A DNA stretch of 14,742 nt from DASVXQ01 sp046727955 (GTDB lineage Bacteria > Actinomycetota > CALGFH01). Of the stretch, positions 1 through 6,512 are shown in pieces. The notes under the pieces were generated by a model, which saw only the letters and a list, made by a program, of their open reading frames with translations, made no database searches and had not been told where the DNA came from. A program made the translations under genes and the position numbers. The stretch covers positions 1-14,742 of the forward strand of contig JBKPDO010000126.1 of NCBI GenBank assembly GCA_046727955.1. Direction: 5' to 3'. Within the stretch, counting starts at the first letter, position 1, and every line of letters starts with the position of its first letter.

Positions 1-335
1 TTGGGTATGGCCGTCCCAATTACACGGGCAAGCCGGCCACGAGGCCCGGGGCAGCGCCCGGGACCAGGACCGCGGCGGCTCCCAGCGTCGGTGACCGAGC
101 GCCTTCGGGTAGCCCGGTCCTCAAGCGCGGCAGCACGGGCGTCCGCGTGAGGCAGTTGCAGCTGTGCCTGAACAAGGTCATGCGGTCTGGCCTGGCGGCC
201 GATGGCGAGTACGGCCCGAAGACCGAAGGGGCTGTGAAGGCGTTCCAGAAGAAGGCTGGTGGCCTGACGGTCGATGGGGAGTACGGCCCGCAAACCGCGG
301 GGAAGCTCCACGCTGCTCGCGACGCGGTACGGTGA
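1..335 (+). CDS. Peptidoglycan-binding domain protein, C-terminal end (5' truncated by window)
   Basis: The frame is open from base 3 to the TGA at 333-335, so only the C-terminal ~110 residues are here. They begin with a Pro/Ala/Thr/Gly-rich linker. A single PG_binding_1 domain follows, from about PVLKRGSTGVRVRQLQ to the end. It carries the family's typical DGEYGPKTEGAVKAFQ and VDGEYGPQTAGKL segments. Such domains anchor secreted cell-wall enzymes (amidases, lysozymes, NlpC/P60 peptidases) to peptidoglycan. The catalytic domain would lie upstream of the window and cannot be identified. The GTG at 147 is an internal codon, not a start, because the domain begins before it. A hairpin about 50 bp past the stop may terminate the transcript. 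The domain call is firm; the enzyme type is unknown. Confidence 0.8.
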   Translation, partial: GYGRPNYTGKPATRPGAAPGTRTAAAPSVGDRAPSGSPVLKRGSTGVRVRQLQLCLNKVMRSGLAADGEYGPKTEGAVKAFQKKAGGLTVDGEYGPQTAGKLHAARDAVR

Positions 336-343
336 CTGCGTTG

Positions 344-372
344 CCGCGTGGGCAGAGTGCTTTGCCGCGTGA
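344..372 (-). repeat. GCGGCAA-type short repeats, minus orientation
   Basis: The motif TTGCCGCGTG occurs twice here, 21 bp apart. Read on the minus strand the copies are CACGCGGCAA, preceded by GCAAAGCA-like sequence. The same core recurs four times at 2914-3019 in the opposite orientation. The repeats therefore face each other across the copper ATPase gene. They are probably an interspersed non-coding repeat family of this genome. Confidence 0.5.
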
Positions 373-386
373 ATGGGGATGCTTTG

Positions 387-422
387 CCTCCACCCGAGCC
401 GCGAACTCGAAGCGGGTGGAGG
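387..422. terminator. Hairpin, possible terminator of the PG-binding gene
   Basis: CCTCCACCCG at 387-396 pairs perfectly with CGGGTGGAGG at 413-422, giving a 10-bp GC-rich stem with a 16-nt loop. It lies 52 bp past the stop of the plus-strand gene. The stem is followed only by a weakly T-containing TCGTCGCTTT, as is common for high-GC actinobacterial terminators. That it terminates is inferred from position and stem strength. Confidence 0.45.
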
Positions 423-615
423 TCGTCGCTTTCGCCGCTACCTAATCCACAAGCCAGGGTCCCCGACAAAGTAGCGAATATCCGAATTGGTCTTATGCGA
501 CGCCGCACACGAGTTGCCTGCCACTTGCCTGCCACCTGAGCCCGGGGCCAACGTGGCCGGTGGTGCGAACCGGACAAATCTCAACTTTGCCGGGGTCCTG
601 CCCAGGAGGGGGAGC

Positions 616-786
616 ATGCCCGCTGACCCCCGCGAGCCCCGCGCCACGGCCCGCGCCGTGGCCTCCAGCGGCAAGAGCGAGGCATTCCCCGGCGTGGACC
701 CGGGCCGCTGGCGGGCCAAGTCCGCCGCTACCCCTGGCGTCAGCGCGCGTTCGCGGTGGTCGGCCGCAGGTCGACGCGGCGGATGA
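616..786 (+). CDS. Hypothetical short ORF or 5' gene stub with a strong ribosome binding site
   Basis: An ATG at 616 sits 6 bp after a perfect AGGAGG (604-609), the best Shine-Dalgarno in the window. The frame encodes 56 residues, beginning MPADPREPRATARAVASSGK. The third codon position is almost always G or C for about the first 40 codons. That bias fades from about 735 on, where the frame crosses antisense into the 3' end of the copper ATPase (740-786). I recognise no domain. It may be a genuine small protein. It may instead be the 5' end of a longer gene whose remainder was lost when the ATPase segment became joined here. The protein sequence itself offers no functional clue. Confidence 0.35.
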   Translation: MPADPREPRATARAVASSGKSEAFPGVDPGRWRAKSAATPGVSARSRWSAAGRRGG

Positions 787-2821
787 GTTGCGCGTTGAGG
801 GCGACCACGATGGTGGACAGGCTCATCAGCACCGCGCCCACGGCCGGCGCGAGCGTGATCCCCGCCCAGGCCAGCACGCCGGCGGCCAGCGGCAGGCCAA
901 CCAGGTTGTACCCGGCCGCCCAGCCCAAGTTCTCTAGCATCTTGCGGTAGCTGGCGCGCGACAGGCGGATCACGCTGCTGACGCCGCGCGGGTCGTCGCT
1001 GGCCAGCACCACCCCGGCCGACTCGATGGCGACGTCGGTGCCTGCGCCGATCGCCACGCCTACGTCGGCACGAGCGAGAGCGGGCGCGTCGTTGACCCCG
1101 TCGCCGACCATGGCCACCTTCAGCCCACGGCGCTGCAGGTCGGCAACGGCGCCGTCCTTGTCCTCCGGCAGCACCTCGGCGAGCACCTGGTCCACGCCCA
1201 GCTCCGCGGCCACCGCCTCGGCGACCTCGCGAGCGTCGCCAGTGATCATCACCACGCGCTTGCCGAGACGGTGCAGTTCGTCCACTGCCTGGCGGGACTC
1301 GGGCCGCACCGCGTCCTCCAGCGACAGCGCTCCGGCGAGCGCGCCGTCGCGGGCCACGTACAGCACCGCCGCGCCGCGCCGCTTCCAGCCATCAGTGGTC
1401 CCGGCCAGCGCCCCGGGCTCCTCGAGCCCGAGCTCGCGCAGGAGGGCGGGGCCGCCGACCGTGGCGGTCGCGCCGTCGACCGTGGCCTGGACGCCGCGGC
1501 CGGTCATGGAGCGGAAGCCGCTGGCGGACGGCAGCCGGCCGCGGTCGCCGGCGGCGGCGACGATGGCGCGGGCGAGCGGGTGCTCGCTGTCCGCCTCGAC
1601 GGCCGCGGCCAGGCGCAGCAGGCCGTCCCGGTCGCCGTTCAGCGCGACCACCCCGGTGACCGCCGGCTCGCCCTTGGTCAGTGTGCCCGTCTTGTCGAAC
1701 AGCACCGCGTCGACCGTCCGCATCCGCTCCAGCGCGAGGCGGTCCTTGACCAGGATGCCGTTGCGCGCACTCAGGGCGGTGGAGATGGCGATCACCAATG
1801 GGATAGCCAGCCCGAGCGCATGTGGGCAGGCGATTACCAGCACCGTGACGGTGCGCTCGACGGCCTGATCGGCGTGGCCCAGCGCGAGCCACACCAAAAA
1901 GGTGACGAGCCCGGCGCCGGTAGCCACGTAGAACAGCAGGGCGGCGGCGCGGTCGGCCAGCGCCTGTGCGCGCGAGCCGGAGGCCTGGGCCTGCTCGATC
2001 AGGTGGCGGATCCCGGCGAGTGCGGTCTGCTCGCCGACCGCGCCGACCCGCACGCGGATGGCGGAGTCGGTGGCCACGGTGCCGGCGACCACTCGGTCAC
2101 CCTCGCGCTTGACCACCGGCCGCGACTCGCCGGTGATCATGGATTCGTCCAGCTCGGCCTCGCCGGCGACGACGACCCCGTCGGCGGGCACCCGGCCACC
2201 GGAGCGGACCAGGGTCAGGTTCCCGACGGCGAGCTCGGCCAGTGGCACAGTCTCGACGCCTGTAGCGGTAACGCGCTCGGCCTCGTCGGGCAGCAGCGCG
2301 GCGAGGGCGTCAAGGGCGCTGGAGGCTTGCCCGAGGGCGCGCATCTCGAGCCAGTGGCCGAGCAGCATGACGTCGACGAGCAGCGCCAGCTCCCACCAGA
2401 AGTCCAGGTTGAACAGGTCGAGCGCGGTGGCGGCGCTGGCGACGAAGGCGACGGTGATGGCGAGGGAGATGAGCAGCATCATGCCTGGCTGGCGGGCTCG
2501 CAGTTCCTCGAGGCCGCCGCGCAGGAAGGGGGTGCCGCCGTAGAGGAAGACGGCCGTGCCGAGCGCCGGCGCGACCCAGCCGGAGCCGGGGAACCGCGGC
2601 GCGGTGAACCCGAGCCACCGCTGCACCATGTCGCTGTAGAGCACCACCGGCACGCTGAGCACCAGGCTCAGCCAGAAGCGGTCGCGGAACCTGGCCGCGT
2701 GGTCCCCGTGCCCACCCTGCCCCTGGTGCCCCTGGTGCCCCTGGTGCGCGTCGTGGGTCGTCCCGGGAGCCGAGTGCCCCCCGTGCTCCAAGTGCGTCGC
2801 GTTCGTCGCGTGCGTGCTCAT
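740..2821 (-). CDS. copB: Copper-exporting P1B-3-type ATPase (CopB family)
   Basis: This 693-residue heavy-metal P-type ATPase pumps copper (or silver) out across the membrane at the cost of ATP. Residues 1-41 hold ten histidines in HxGH/HQGHQ-type runs, a CopB-style metal-binding tail, with no CxxC HMA domain. TGES (230-233) is the actuator loop. CPH (332-334) is the intramembrane metal site. DKTGT has its phosphorylated Asp at 376, SEHP at 412-415 binds nucleotide, and GDGVND is at 573-578. TM7 shows N-x6-YN-x4-P (631-644). TM8 shows P-x6-MSLSTIVVALNA (659-674). Both match the P1B-3 signature. The start is fixed by AAGGAGG just upstream of the ATG. A CsoR-like operator sits about 55-70 bp upstream, implying copper induction. 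No chaperone or csoR gene is nearby. Confidence 0.92.
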   Translation of the reverse strand: MSTHATNATHLEHGGHSAPGTTHDAHQGHQGHQGQGGHGDHAARFRDRFWLSLVLSVPVVLYSDMVQRWLGFTAPRFPGSGWVAPALGTAVFLYGGTPFLRGGLEELRARQPGMMLLISLAITVAFVASAATALDLFNLDFWWELALLVDVMLLGHWLEMRALGQASSALDALAALLPDEAERVTATGVETVPLAELAVGNLTLVRSGGRVPADGVVVAGEAELDESMITGESRPVVKREGDRVVAGTVATDSAIRVRVGAVGEQTALAGIRHLIEQAQASGSRAQALADRAAALLFYVATGAGLVTFLVWLALGHADQAVERTVTVLVIACPHALGLAIPLVIAISTALSARNGILVKDRLALERMRTVDAVLFDKTGTLTKGEPAVTGVVALNGDRDGLLRLAAAVEADSEHPLARAIVAAAGDRGRLPSASGFRSMTGRGVQATVDGATATVGGPALLRELGLEEPGALAGTTDGWKRRGAAVLYVARDGALAGALSLEDAVRPESRQAVDELHRLGKRVVMITGDAREVAEAVAAELGVDQVLAEVLPEDKDGAVADLQRRGLKVAMVGDGVNDAPALARADVGVAIGAGTDVAIESAGVVLASDDPRGVSSVIRLSRASYRKMLENLGWAAGYNLVGLPLAAGVLAWAGITLAPAVGAVLMSLSTIVVALNAQLIRRVDLRPTTANAR

Positions 2822-2876
2822 GGTCCTCCTTGCTCTGAGCTCTGGGATCCTCCGGCCGCCACACCTCGATTTACAG

Positions 2877-2891
2877 TACCCCGGTAGGGTA
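2877..2891 (-). promoter_or_regulatory. Putative CsoR-type copper operator upstream of copB
   Basis: Read on the minus strand, the 15 bases are TACCCTACCGGGGTA, an inverted repeat TACCC-N5-GGGTA. This is within one base of the Bacillus copZA CsoR operator as I recall it (TACCNTACGGGGGTA). It resembles the G-tract operators of actinobacterial CsoR/RicR proteins. It lies 56 bp upstream of the ATPase start in an AT-richer patch where a promoter is expected. CsoR binds apo and releases on Cu(I), so the pump would be copper-induced. The motif is seen directly; regulator and response are inferred. No csoR gene is in the window. Confidence 0.65.
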
Positions 2892-2913
2892 TTAATTCAT
2901 AGGTCGGGCCGCG

Positions 2914-3019
2914 AAAGGTGCGCTACGCGCGGCAAACTGCGTCTCACGCGGCAAGGTCCGGGCGCCAAAGGTGCGCTACTCGCGGCAAGATGCGTCCCAC
3001 GCGGCAAGGTCGGTCGGGC
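2914..3019 (+). repeat. Two tandem 53-bp units containing four GCGGCAA motifs
   Basis: Unit one begins AAAGGTGCGCTACGCGCGGC at 2914, and unit two begins AAAGGTGCGCTACTCGCGGC at 2967. Each unit holds two GCGGCAA cores separated by TGCGTCNCAC-like sequence. The units differ at only a few positions, so the duplication is recent or conserved. The same core, inverted, is at 344-372. Confidence 0.6.
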
Positions 3020-3285
3020 GGTGGCGATGTGGCCGCCTCGGACCTGCCCTTGGACCTGCCCTCAGGCTTGGTCCTGGGTGTGGCGGTGCTCGGGCTCGGC
3101 GAGGAGCCCGTACCGTGCGCTCACGGTGGTAGGCGGCGCCGGGAGGCTCAGCACTGGGGCGGTGGGCGGCTCTGCTAGATGCTTCCCGGGAGTCCGTGCT
3201 GCAGGGTCAAGATCCTCCTCGACAGCCGGCCGCTGGTCGGTCGCAAACGGGCTGCCGATCTGGCGCAGCTACTCCGAGGAAGCAT

Positions 3286-4163
3286 TTAGCGGCCGTAGCT
3301 GACCAGCGCACCCCACGTCTGCGGGCCGACCACGCCGTCGATCAGCAGGCCGTGGGCGGCCTGGAAGCGCCGCACCGTGGCGCGCGTGATCGGGCCGAAA
3401 TCCCCGTCCACCGCCAGGCAGTAGCCGTTGCTGCGCAGGCGGGTCTGCACCGCGCTGACGCCGGCGCCGTGATGTCCGTAATAGATCGGCAGCATCTTCG
3501 GCGAGGAGGCCGCTGGGCGCACGCCGTAGGGCATCAGGCCCGAGCGCCAGATCGAGGCGATCCGGATCGGCACCGAGCGGTTGGCCGCATCGACCATGCG
3601 GCCCCAGCCGAGATACATGCCGACGTGGCTGATGGTGGCTGGGTTAGCGGTGTTGCTGGCGTAGAAGACCAGGTCGCCGGCTGACAGCGACCTCACCGCG
3701 ATGCGCGTACCCACCTCGTACTGCCAGCGGACACGCGCGGGATGGTCACCCCCGCCGCCCTGTAGGCCATCATCGTCAAGCCGGAGCAGTCGTAGGCCGA
3801 GGAACCGCTGCCGCCCCATTGGTAGGGCTTGCCGAGCTGGTCGAGGGCGTAGCGGACGGCGATCGCGGGTGCTGAGCCGGGCACCGTGTAGGCGGCGGGC
3901 CTGCCGTGCTCCAGGACGGCCCGCGCCGGCAGCGGAACCACCAGCAGCACGAGCAGGAGGATGAGGAGCCAGCGCCAGGCGCCGGCGGGACGGAGGCTCA
4001 GCCGGACTGGAACGCCGGTCACGTATCCGGTCTGGGGGTGGGTGCGTGGCCGCCGGGGGCGGCGCGCAAGCGCTGGAGCTGCACGATTGGTTCGGCGCTT
4101 GGTTAGGCGCTGCATGCGGCGCCGGATACGTGACCGGCGTTCCAGGGGAAGCTGGGCTGACAT
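3286..4163 (-). pseudogene. Exported NlpC/P60 peptidase with C-terminal peptidoglycan-binding domain, frameshifted
   Basis: NlpC/P60 enzymes cleave peptide stems of peptidoglycan. The ATG at 4163 follows AAGGAG at 11 bp spacing. The frame runs through a long Arg-rich N-terminus, then an export segment (about residues 61-82, WRWLLILLLVLLVVP). Next comes the catalytic domain with YDCSGLT (Cys about 126). Near 3723-3725 the frame breaks. The next frame resumes with QYEVGTRIAVRSLSAGDLVF, the catalytic His in ISHVGMYLG, and a full PG_binding_1 domain (VDGDFGPITRATVRRFQ) to the stop at 3286. Restoring one base, for example a C in GGC(C)AG, gives a normal protein of about 292 residues. The third catalytic polar position looks like Asp (MVDA). 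GTG at 4022 is an alternative start that gives a compact signal peptide. The break could be a sequencing error, a real null allele or, less likely, programmed frameshifting. Confidence 0.8.
4007..4145. repeat. Perfect 24-bp inverted repeat flanking a 91-bp spacer
   Basis: Bases 4007-4030 and 4122-4145 are exact reverse complements over 24 bp (outer end CTGGAACGCC, inner end GTATCCGG). The 91-bp spacer lies within the first 50 codons of the NlpC/P60 gene. A chance perfect match of this length so close by is very unlikely. Candidates are a short inverted-repeat element, a recombination-invertible segment or a large RNA hairpin. The spacer has open frames in both orientations. Confidence 0.75.
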
Positions 4164-4277
4164 CGGCGGACACGCTCCTTCTGGTCGGAGCCTGGACCCG
4201 CCAGGGGAAGGCTCGACTAAGGCAAGATGATTAATCGGCTCGATCAGGTCAGCAGTTGAGCCCGGTAAGGTGAGAGG
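4164..4277. promoter_or_regulatory. Divergent promoter region between NlpC/P60 and MFS genes
   Basis: This 114-bp region separates two divergent starts and must hold both promoters. It includes the palindrome GATTAATC near 4229-4236 and SD-like sequences at each end. I cannot assign -35/-10 boxes with confidence. Confidence 0.4.
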
Positions 4278-5468
4278 GTGCTTGCTCGCCCCCCGCCGGT
4301 GATCCCTTCGCCCGAGCTGCGGCGGGCGCGCCTCGCCGTGGTCACCGTGTTCTTGGTGAGCGGGGCGGGCTTCGCCAACTGGGCGGCGCGCATCCCGGCG
4401 GTCAAGGACGGCGTCGGGCTGTCGACCGGGCAGCTCGGGATCGCGCTGCTCGGCCCGGCGATCGGGTCGCTGGCGTCGATGCCGCTGGCCGGCACGCTGA
4501 TAGTCCGCCACGGCAGCCGCGTGGTGACCCGCGCGACCCTGCTGCTCTTCTGCCTGGCGCTGCCGTTGCCGGCGCTTGCTCCCTCACTGCCGGCGTTGCT
4601 GGCCGCGCTGGTGCTGCTCGGCGTCGGCGGCGGCTCGCTGGACGTGGCCATGAACGGTCAGGCCGTGGCCGTGGAGCAGCGCTACGGCCGCCCGCTCCTG
4701 GCCGGCTTCCATGGCGTCTGGAGCCTGGGGACGCTCGGCGGCGCCGCCACCGGTGGCGCGGCCGCCGCCGTCGGGCTGGCGCCCCTGCCGCACCTCGTGC
4801 TGGCGGCCGCCCTGCTGCTCGCCCTCGGCATGGGCACGACCCGCTGGCTGCTCCCGGCGGGCGCCGACCGGGCGCCGCGGGGCAGCCTGCGGCTCGCCCG
4901 GCCGACCCGCGGACTCGCGCTGCTCGGCGCTATCGCCTTCTGCGGGCTGCTGTGCGAGGGGGCCGTCTACGACTGGAGCGCCGTCTACCTGCGCGACAGC
5001 CTGGGCTCCAGCGAGAGCCTGGCGGTCAGCGGCTACGTCGCCTTCACGGTCACGATGACCGCGGGGCGCCTGGTCGGCGACGCGGTGCGCGCGAGGATGG
5101 GGTCACGGCTGCTGCTGGAGGGTGGGGCGGCGCTGGCGGCGGCGGGGCTGGGCGCCGCGCTCGCGCTGGACCACCCGGTCGCCGCCGTGGCTGGCTTCGC
5201 CCTGCTCGGCGCGGGCCTGGCCAGCGTATTCCCGATCGCGCTCAGTGTCGCCGGCGGCGTCACCGGGCTGCCTTCCGGCGTGGCCATCGCCGCCATCTCC
5301 ACCCTCGGCTACCTCGGCTTCATCGCCGGCCCGCCGCTGATCGGCGGCCTCGGCGAGCTGTTCACCCTCCCCGCCGGCCTCGGCCTGGTAGTCGCGCTGA
5401 CCGGCCTGATCGTCTTCCTGGCCAGGTTGCTTCCCGAGCAGGCCGCGGGCGGCGGCCCGTCCTCATGA
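4278..5468 (+). CDS. MFS transporter, MosC/YbjJ-like
   Basis: This is a 396-residue polytopic membrane protein with about twelve hydrophobic segments, the usual length for the major facilitator superfamily. Family-like signatures are GFANWAARIPAVKD (31-44) in the first loop, DVAMNGQAVAVEQRYGRPLL (122-141) and GFHGVWSLG in mid N-half. CEGAVYDWSAVYLRDSLG (from 226) sits after the central loop. These are hallmarks of the MosC/YbjJ branch, whose substrates are mostly unknown; MosC is linked to rhizopine metabolism. The start is GTG at 4278 behind AAGGTGAGAG. It is transcribed divergently from the NlpC gene. Its TGA overlaps the stop of the convergent Clp_N-repeat gene by 6 bp, leaving no room for a separate terminator. 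The substrate cannot be inferred. Confidence 0.87.
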   Translation: MLARPPPVIPSPELRRARLAVVTVFLVSGAGFANWAARIPAVKDGVGLSTGQLGIALLGPAIGSLASMPLAGTLIVRHGSRVVTRATLLLFCLALPLPALAPSLPALLAALVLLGVGGGSLDVAMNGQAVAVEQRYGRPLLAGFHGVWSLGTLGGAATGGAAAAVGLAPLPHLVLAAALLLALGMGTTRWLLPAGADRAPRGSLRLARPTRGLALLGAIAFCGLLCEGAVYDWSAVYLRDSLGSSESLAVSGYVAFTVTMTAGRLVGDAVRARMGSRLLLEGGAALAAAGLGAALALDHPVAAVAGFALLGAGLASVFPIALSVAGGVTGLPSGVAIAAISTLGYLGFIAGPPLIGGLGELFTLPAGLGLVVALTGLIVFLARLLPEQAAGGGPSS

Positions 5469-6512
5469 AGCCTGGTCCTCACGGTCCTGCTGGTCCTGCT
5501 GGTCCTGCCGGTCCTGCCGGTCCTCACGGCCGTCCCGGCCGTCCCGGCCCTCACGGCGCTCACGGTCCTCGCTGGCCTGCTCCACCTCGGCGATCCGCGC
5601 CCGCGCCTGCTCGACCAGGGCGGCGAGGTCGACGTTGCCGCTGGTCACGATCCAGGCCACCTCGCCGTCGCTGTTGAAGCCGAGCCCCGCGCCGGCAGGC
5701 AGCAGCCGGGCGACCTCGCCGACCAGCACGGTGAAGCGCTCGTCGTTGGGGACCTCGACCCGCCTGGTGCTCGAGGGCGAGCCGCTCCCCCTCGCCGGCC
5801 GAGGTGGCTCCACCGGCTCGTCCTCGCCGAGCTCCATCAGGCGGGCCTTCACCAGGGTGTAGTCGACGTCGAAGGAGGCCAGCAGCCTGGCGGCCTGCGT
5901 GTCCTGCTGGGACAGCAGGGCGAGCAGGTAGTGGTGGGTGCCGACGCGCCCGCCGCTGCCGTCCTGCACCGCCTGCTGCCGCGCCAGCTCCAGGACGGGC
6001 ACGGCTGGCGCGGTCAGGGCGACCACCGGCCCGCACGGTCCCGCCGGCGCGGCCTCGACGACGGTCTGGCCGCTGCCGAGCCGCCGCAGCACCGCGTCCA
6101 AGCTGACGCCGAGCTCGGCCAGCAGGCGCGCCCCGGTGCAGGTGCACTCCTCCAGCAAGCCGACCAGCAGGTGCTCCGAGCCGACGTGCTCCTGCCCGCG
6201 CCGCAGCGCCACCTGTGCGGCCCGCTCCAGCACCAGCCGGAAGGCGCTGGGGTAGGGGGACTCGTCGAGGGCTTGGTGGTCGCCGCGCCGCCGCGTCGGT
6301 GGCAGGCGTCTGAGCACGTGGTCCCGCACGGCCTGCTCGGTGAGGCCCAGCTGGCGCAGCGTCCGCGGCCCGACCGCGCCCGGATCGTCCCCCAGCCGCG
6401 CCAGCCCGAGGACCAGGTGCTCGCTGCCGATCCAGCCGTGCCCGAGCTCTGCCGCCTCTTCGTGCGCGGCAATGACCACCGTTCGTGCCTTTTCCGTCAA
6501 CCGCTCGAGCAT
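5463..6512 (-). CDS. Clp R-domain (Clp_N repeat) protein without AAA+ ATPase
   Basis: In ClpC and ClpA, Clp_N repeats bind substrates and adaptor proteins at the top of the unfoldase. This 349-residue protein has three such repeats. Repeat 1 is residues 1-70 (MLERLTEKARTVVIAAHEEA, GSEHLVLGLA). Repeat 2 is about 87-147 (GSEHLLVGLL). A more divergent repeat 3 is about 168-229 (GTHHYLLALL). A small C-terminal region of about 250-312 follows, then a highly charged tail (about 315-349) of Arg, Asp, Gln and Glu repeats. There is no Walker A/B or ClpP-binding loop. The ATG at 6512 follows GGAGG at 4 bp; upstream codons of the frame do not fit the family. It could be an adaptor, decoy or regulator of a Clp protease, by inference only. 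Its stop overlaps the MFS stop. Confidence 0.85.
   Translation of the reverse strand: MLERLTEKARTVVIAAHEEAAELGHGWIGSEHLVLGLARLGDDPGAVGPRTLRQLGLTEQAVRDHVLRRLPPTRRRGDHQALDESPYPSAFRLVLERAAQVALRRGQEHVGSEHLLVGLLEECTCTGARLLAELGVSLDAVLRRLGSGQTVVEAAPAGPCGPVVALTAPAVPVLELARQQAVQDGSGGRVGTHHYLLALLSQQDTQAARLLASFDVDYTLVKARLMELGEDEPVEPPRPARGSGSPSSTRRVEVPNDERFTVLVGEVARLLPAGAGLGFNSDGEVAWIVTSGNVDLAALVEQARARIAEVEQASEDRERREGRDGRDGREDRQDRQDQQDQQDREDQAS
5474..5572. repeat. Eleven 9-bp tandem units (GGTCCTGCT-like)
   Basis: GGTCCTGCT/GGTCCTGCC/GGCCGTCCC-type 9-mers repeat in register for about 99 bp. On the minus strand they encode the Asp-Arg-Gln-rich tail of the Clp_N protein. On the plus strand the same bases read as Gly-Pro-Ala/Gly-Arg-Pro triplets. 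Copy number is probably variable through replication slippage. Confidence 0.8.

Larger units (their letters stand above)
336..739. other. Gene-poor stretch after the PG-binding gene
   Basis: This stretch holds a pair of TTGCCGCGTG repeats (about 344-372), a strong hairpin (387-422) and an AT-richer segment (about 440-500). It also holds an 11-bp tandem duplication, TTGCCTGCCAC twice, at 514-535. The SD-led stub ORF beginning at 616 is listed separately. I see no tRNA cloverleaf and no recombinase gene. Confidence 0.5.
2822..3285. other. Intergenic region between copper ATPase and NlpC/P60 gene
   Basis: This 464-bp stretch lies between the 5' end of the ATPase gene and the 3' end of the NlpC/P60 gene, both on the minus strand. 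It holds the ATPase leader and operator, then two tandem 53-bp repeat units (2914-3019). A duplicated GGACCTGCCC lies near 3041-3062. Two adjacent hairpins follow: 3091-3097 with 3104-3110 (CGGGCTC/GAGCCCG), and 3112-3117 with 3122-3127 (ACCGTG/CACGGT). They could end the NlpC transcript. I see no convincing gene. Confidence 0.45.

Noticed and set aside
1271..2887. 538-codon plus-strand open frame opposite copB
   Set aside because: It is a high-GC shadow frame. The minus-strand frame carries all the P-type ATPase motifs, and the plus frame has none.
3178..3289. Plus-strand peptide MLPGSPCCRVKILLDSRPLV continuing to a TAG at 3287-3289
   Set aside because: It is protein-like in part but only 36 residues, without SD or a family I recognise. 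It overlaps the nlpC stop.
4046..4234. Plus-strand 62-residue ORF antisense to the nlpC start
   Set aside because: There is no recognisable domain and no clear SD. The minus-strand NlpC frame with export signal and catalytic domain explains the region, although the segment matters for the inverted-repeat idea.
5465..5677. Plus-strand collagen-like ORF starting at the MFS stop (ATGA overlap)
   Set aside because: The Gly-Pro-x pattern comes from the 9-bp repeat. After it the frame becomes Arg/Pro-rich antisense sequence of the Clp_N gene, and no SD beyond the MFS end supports it.
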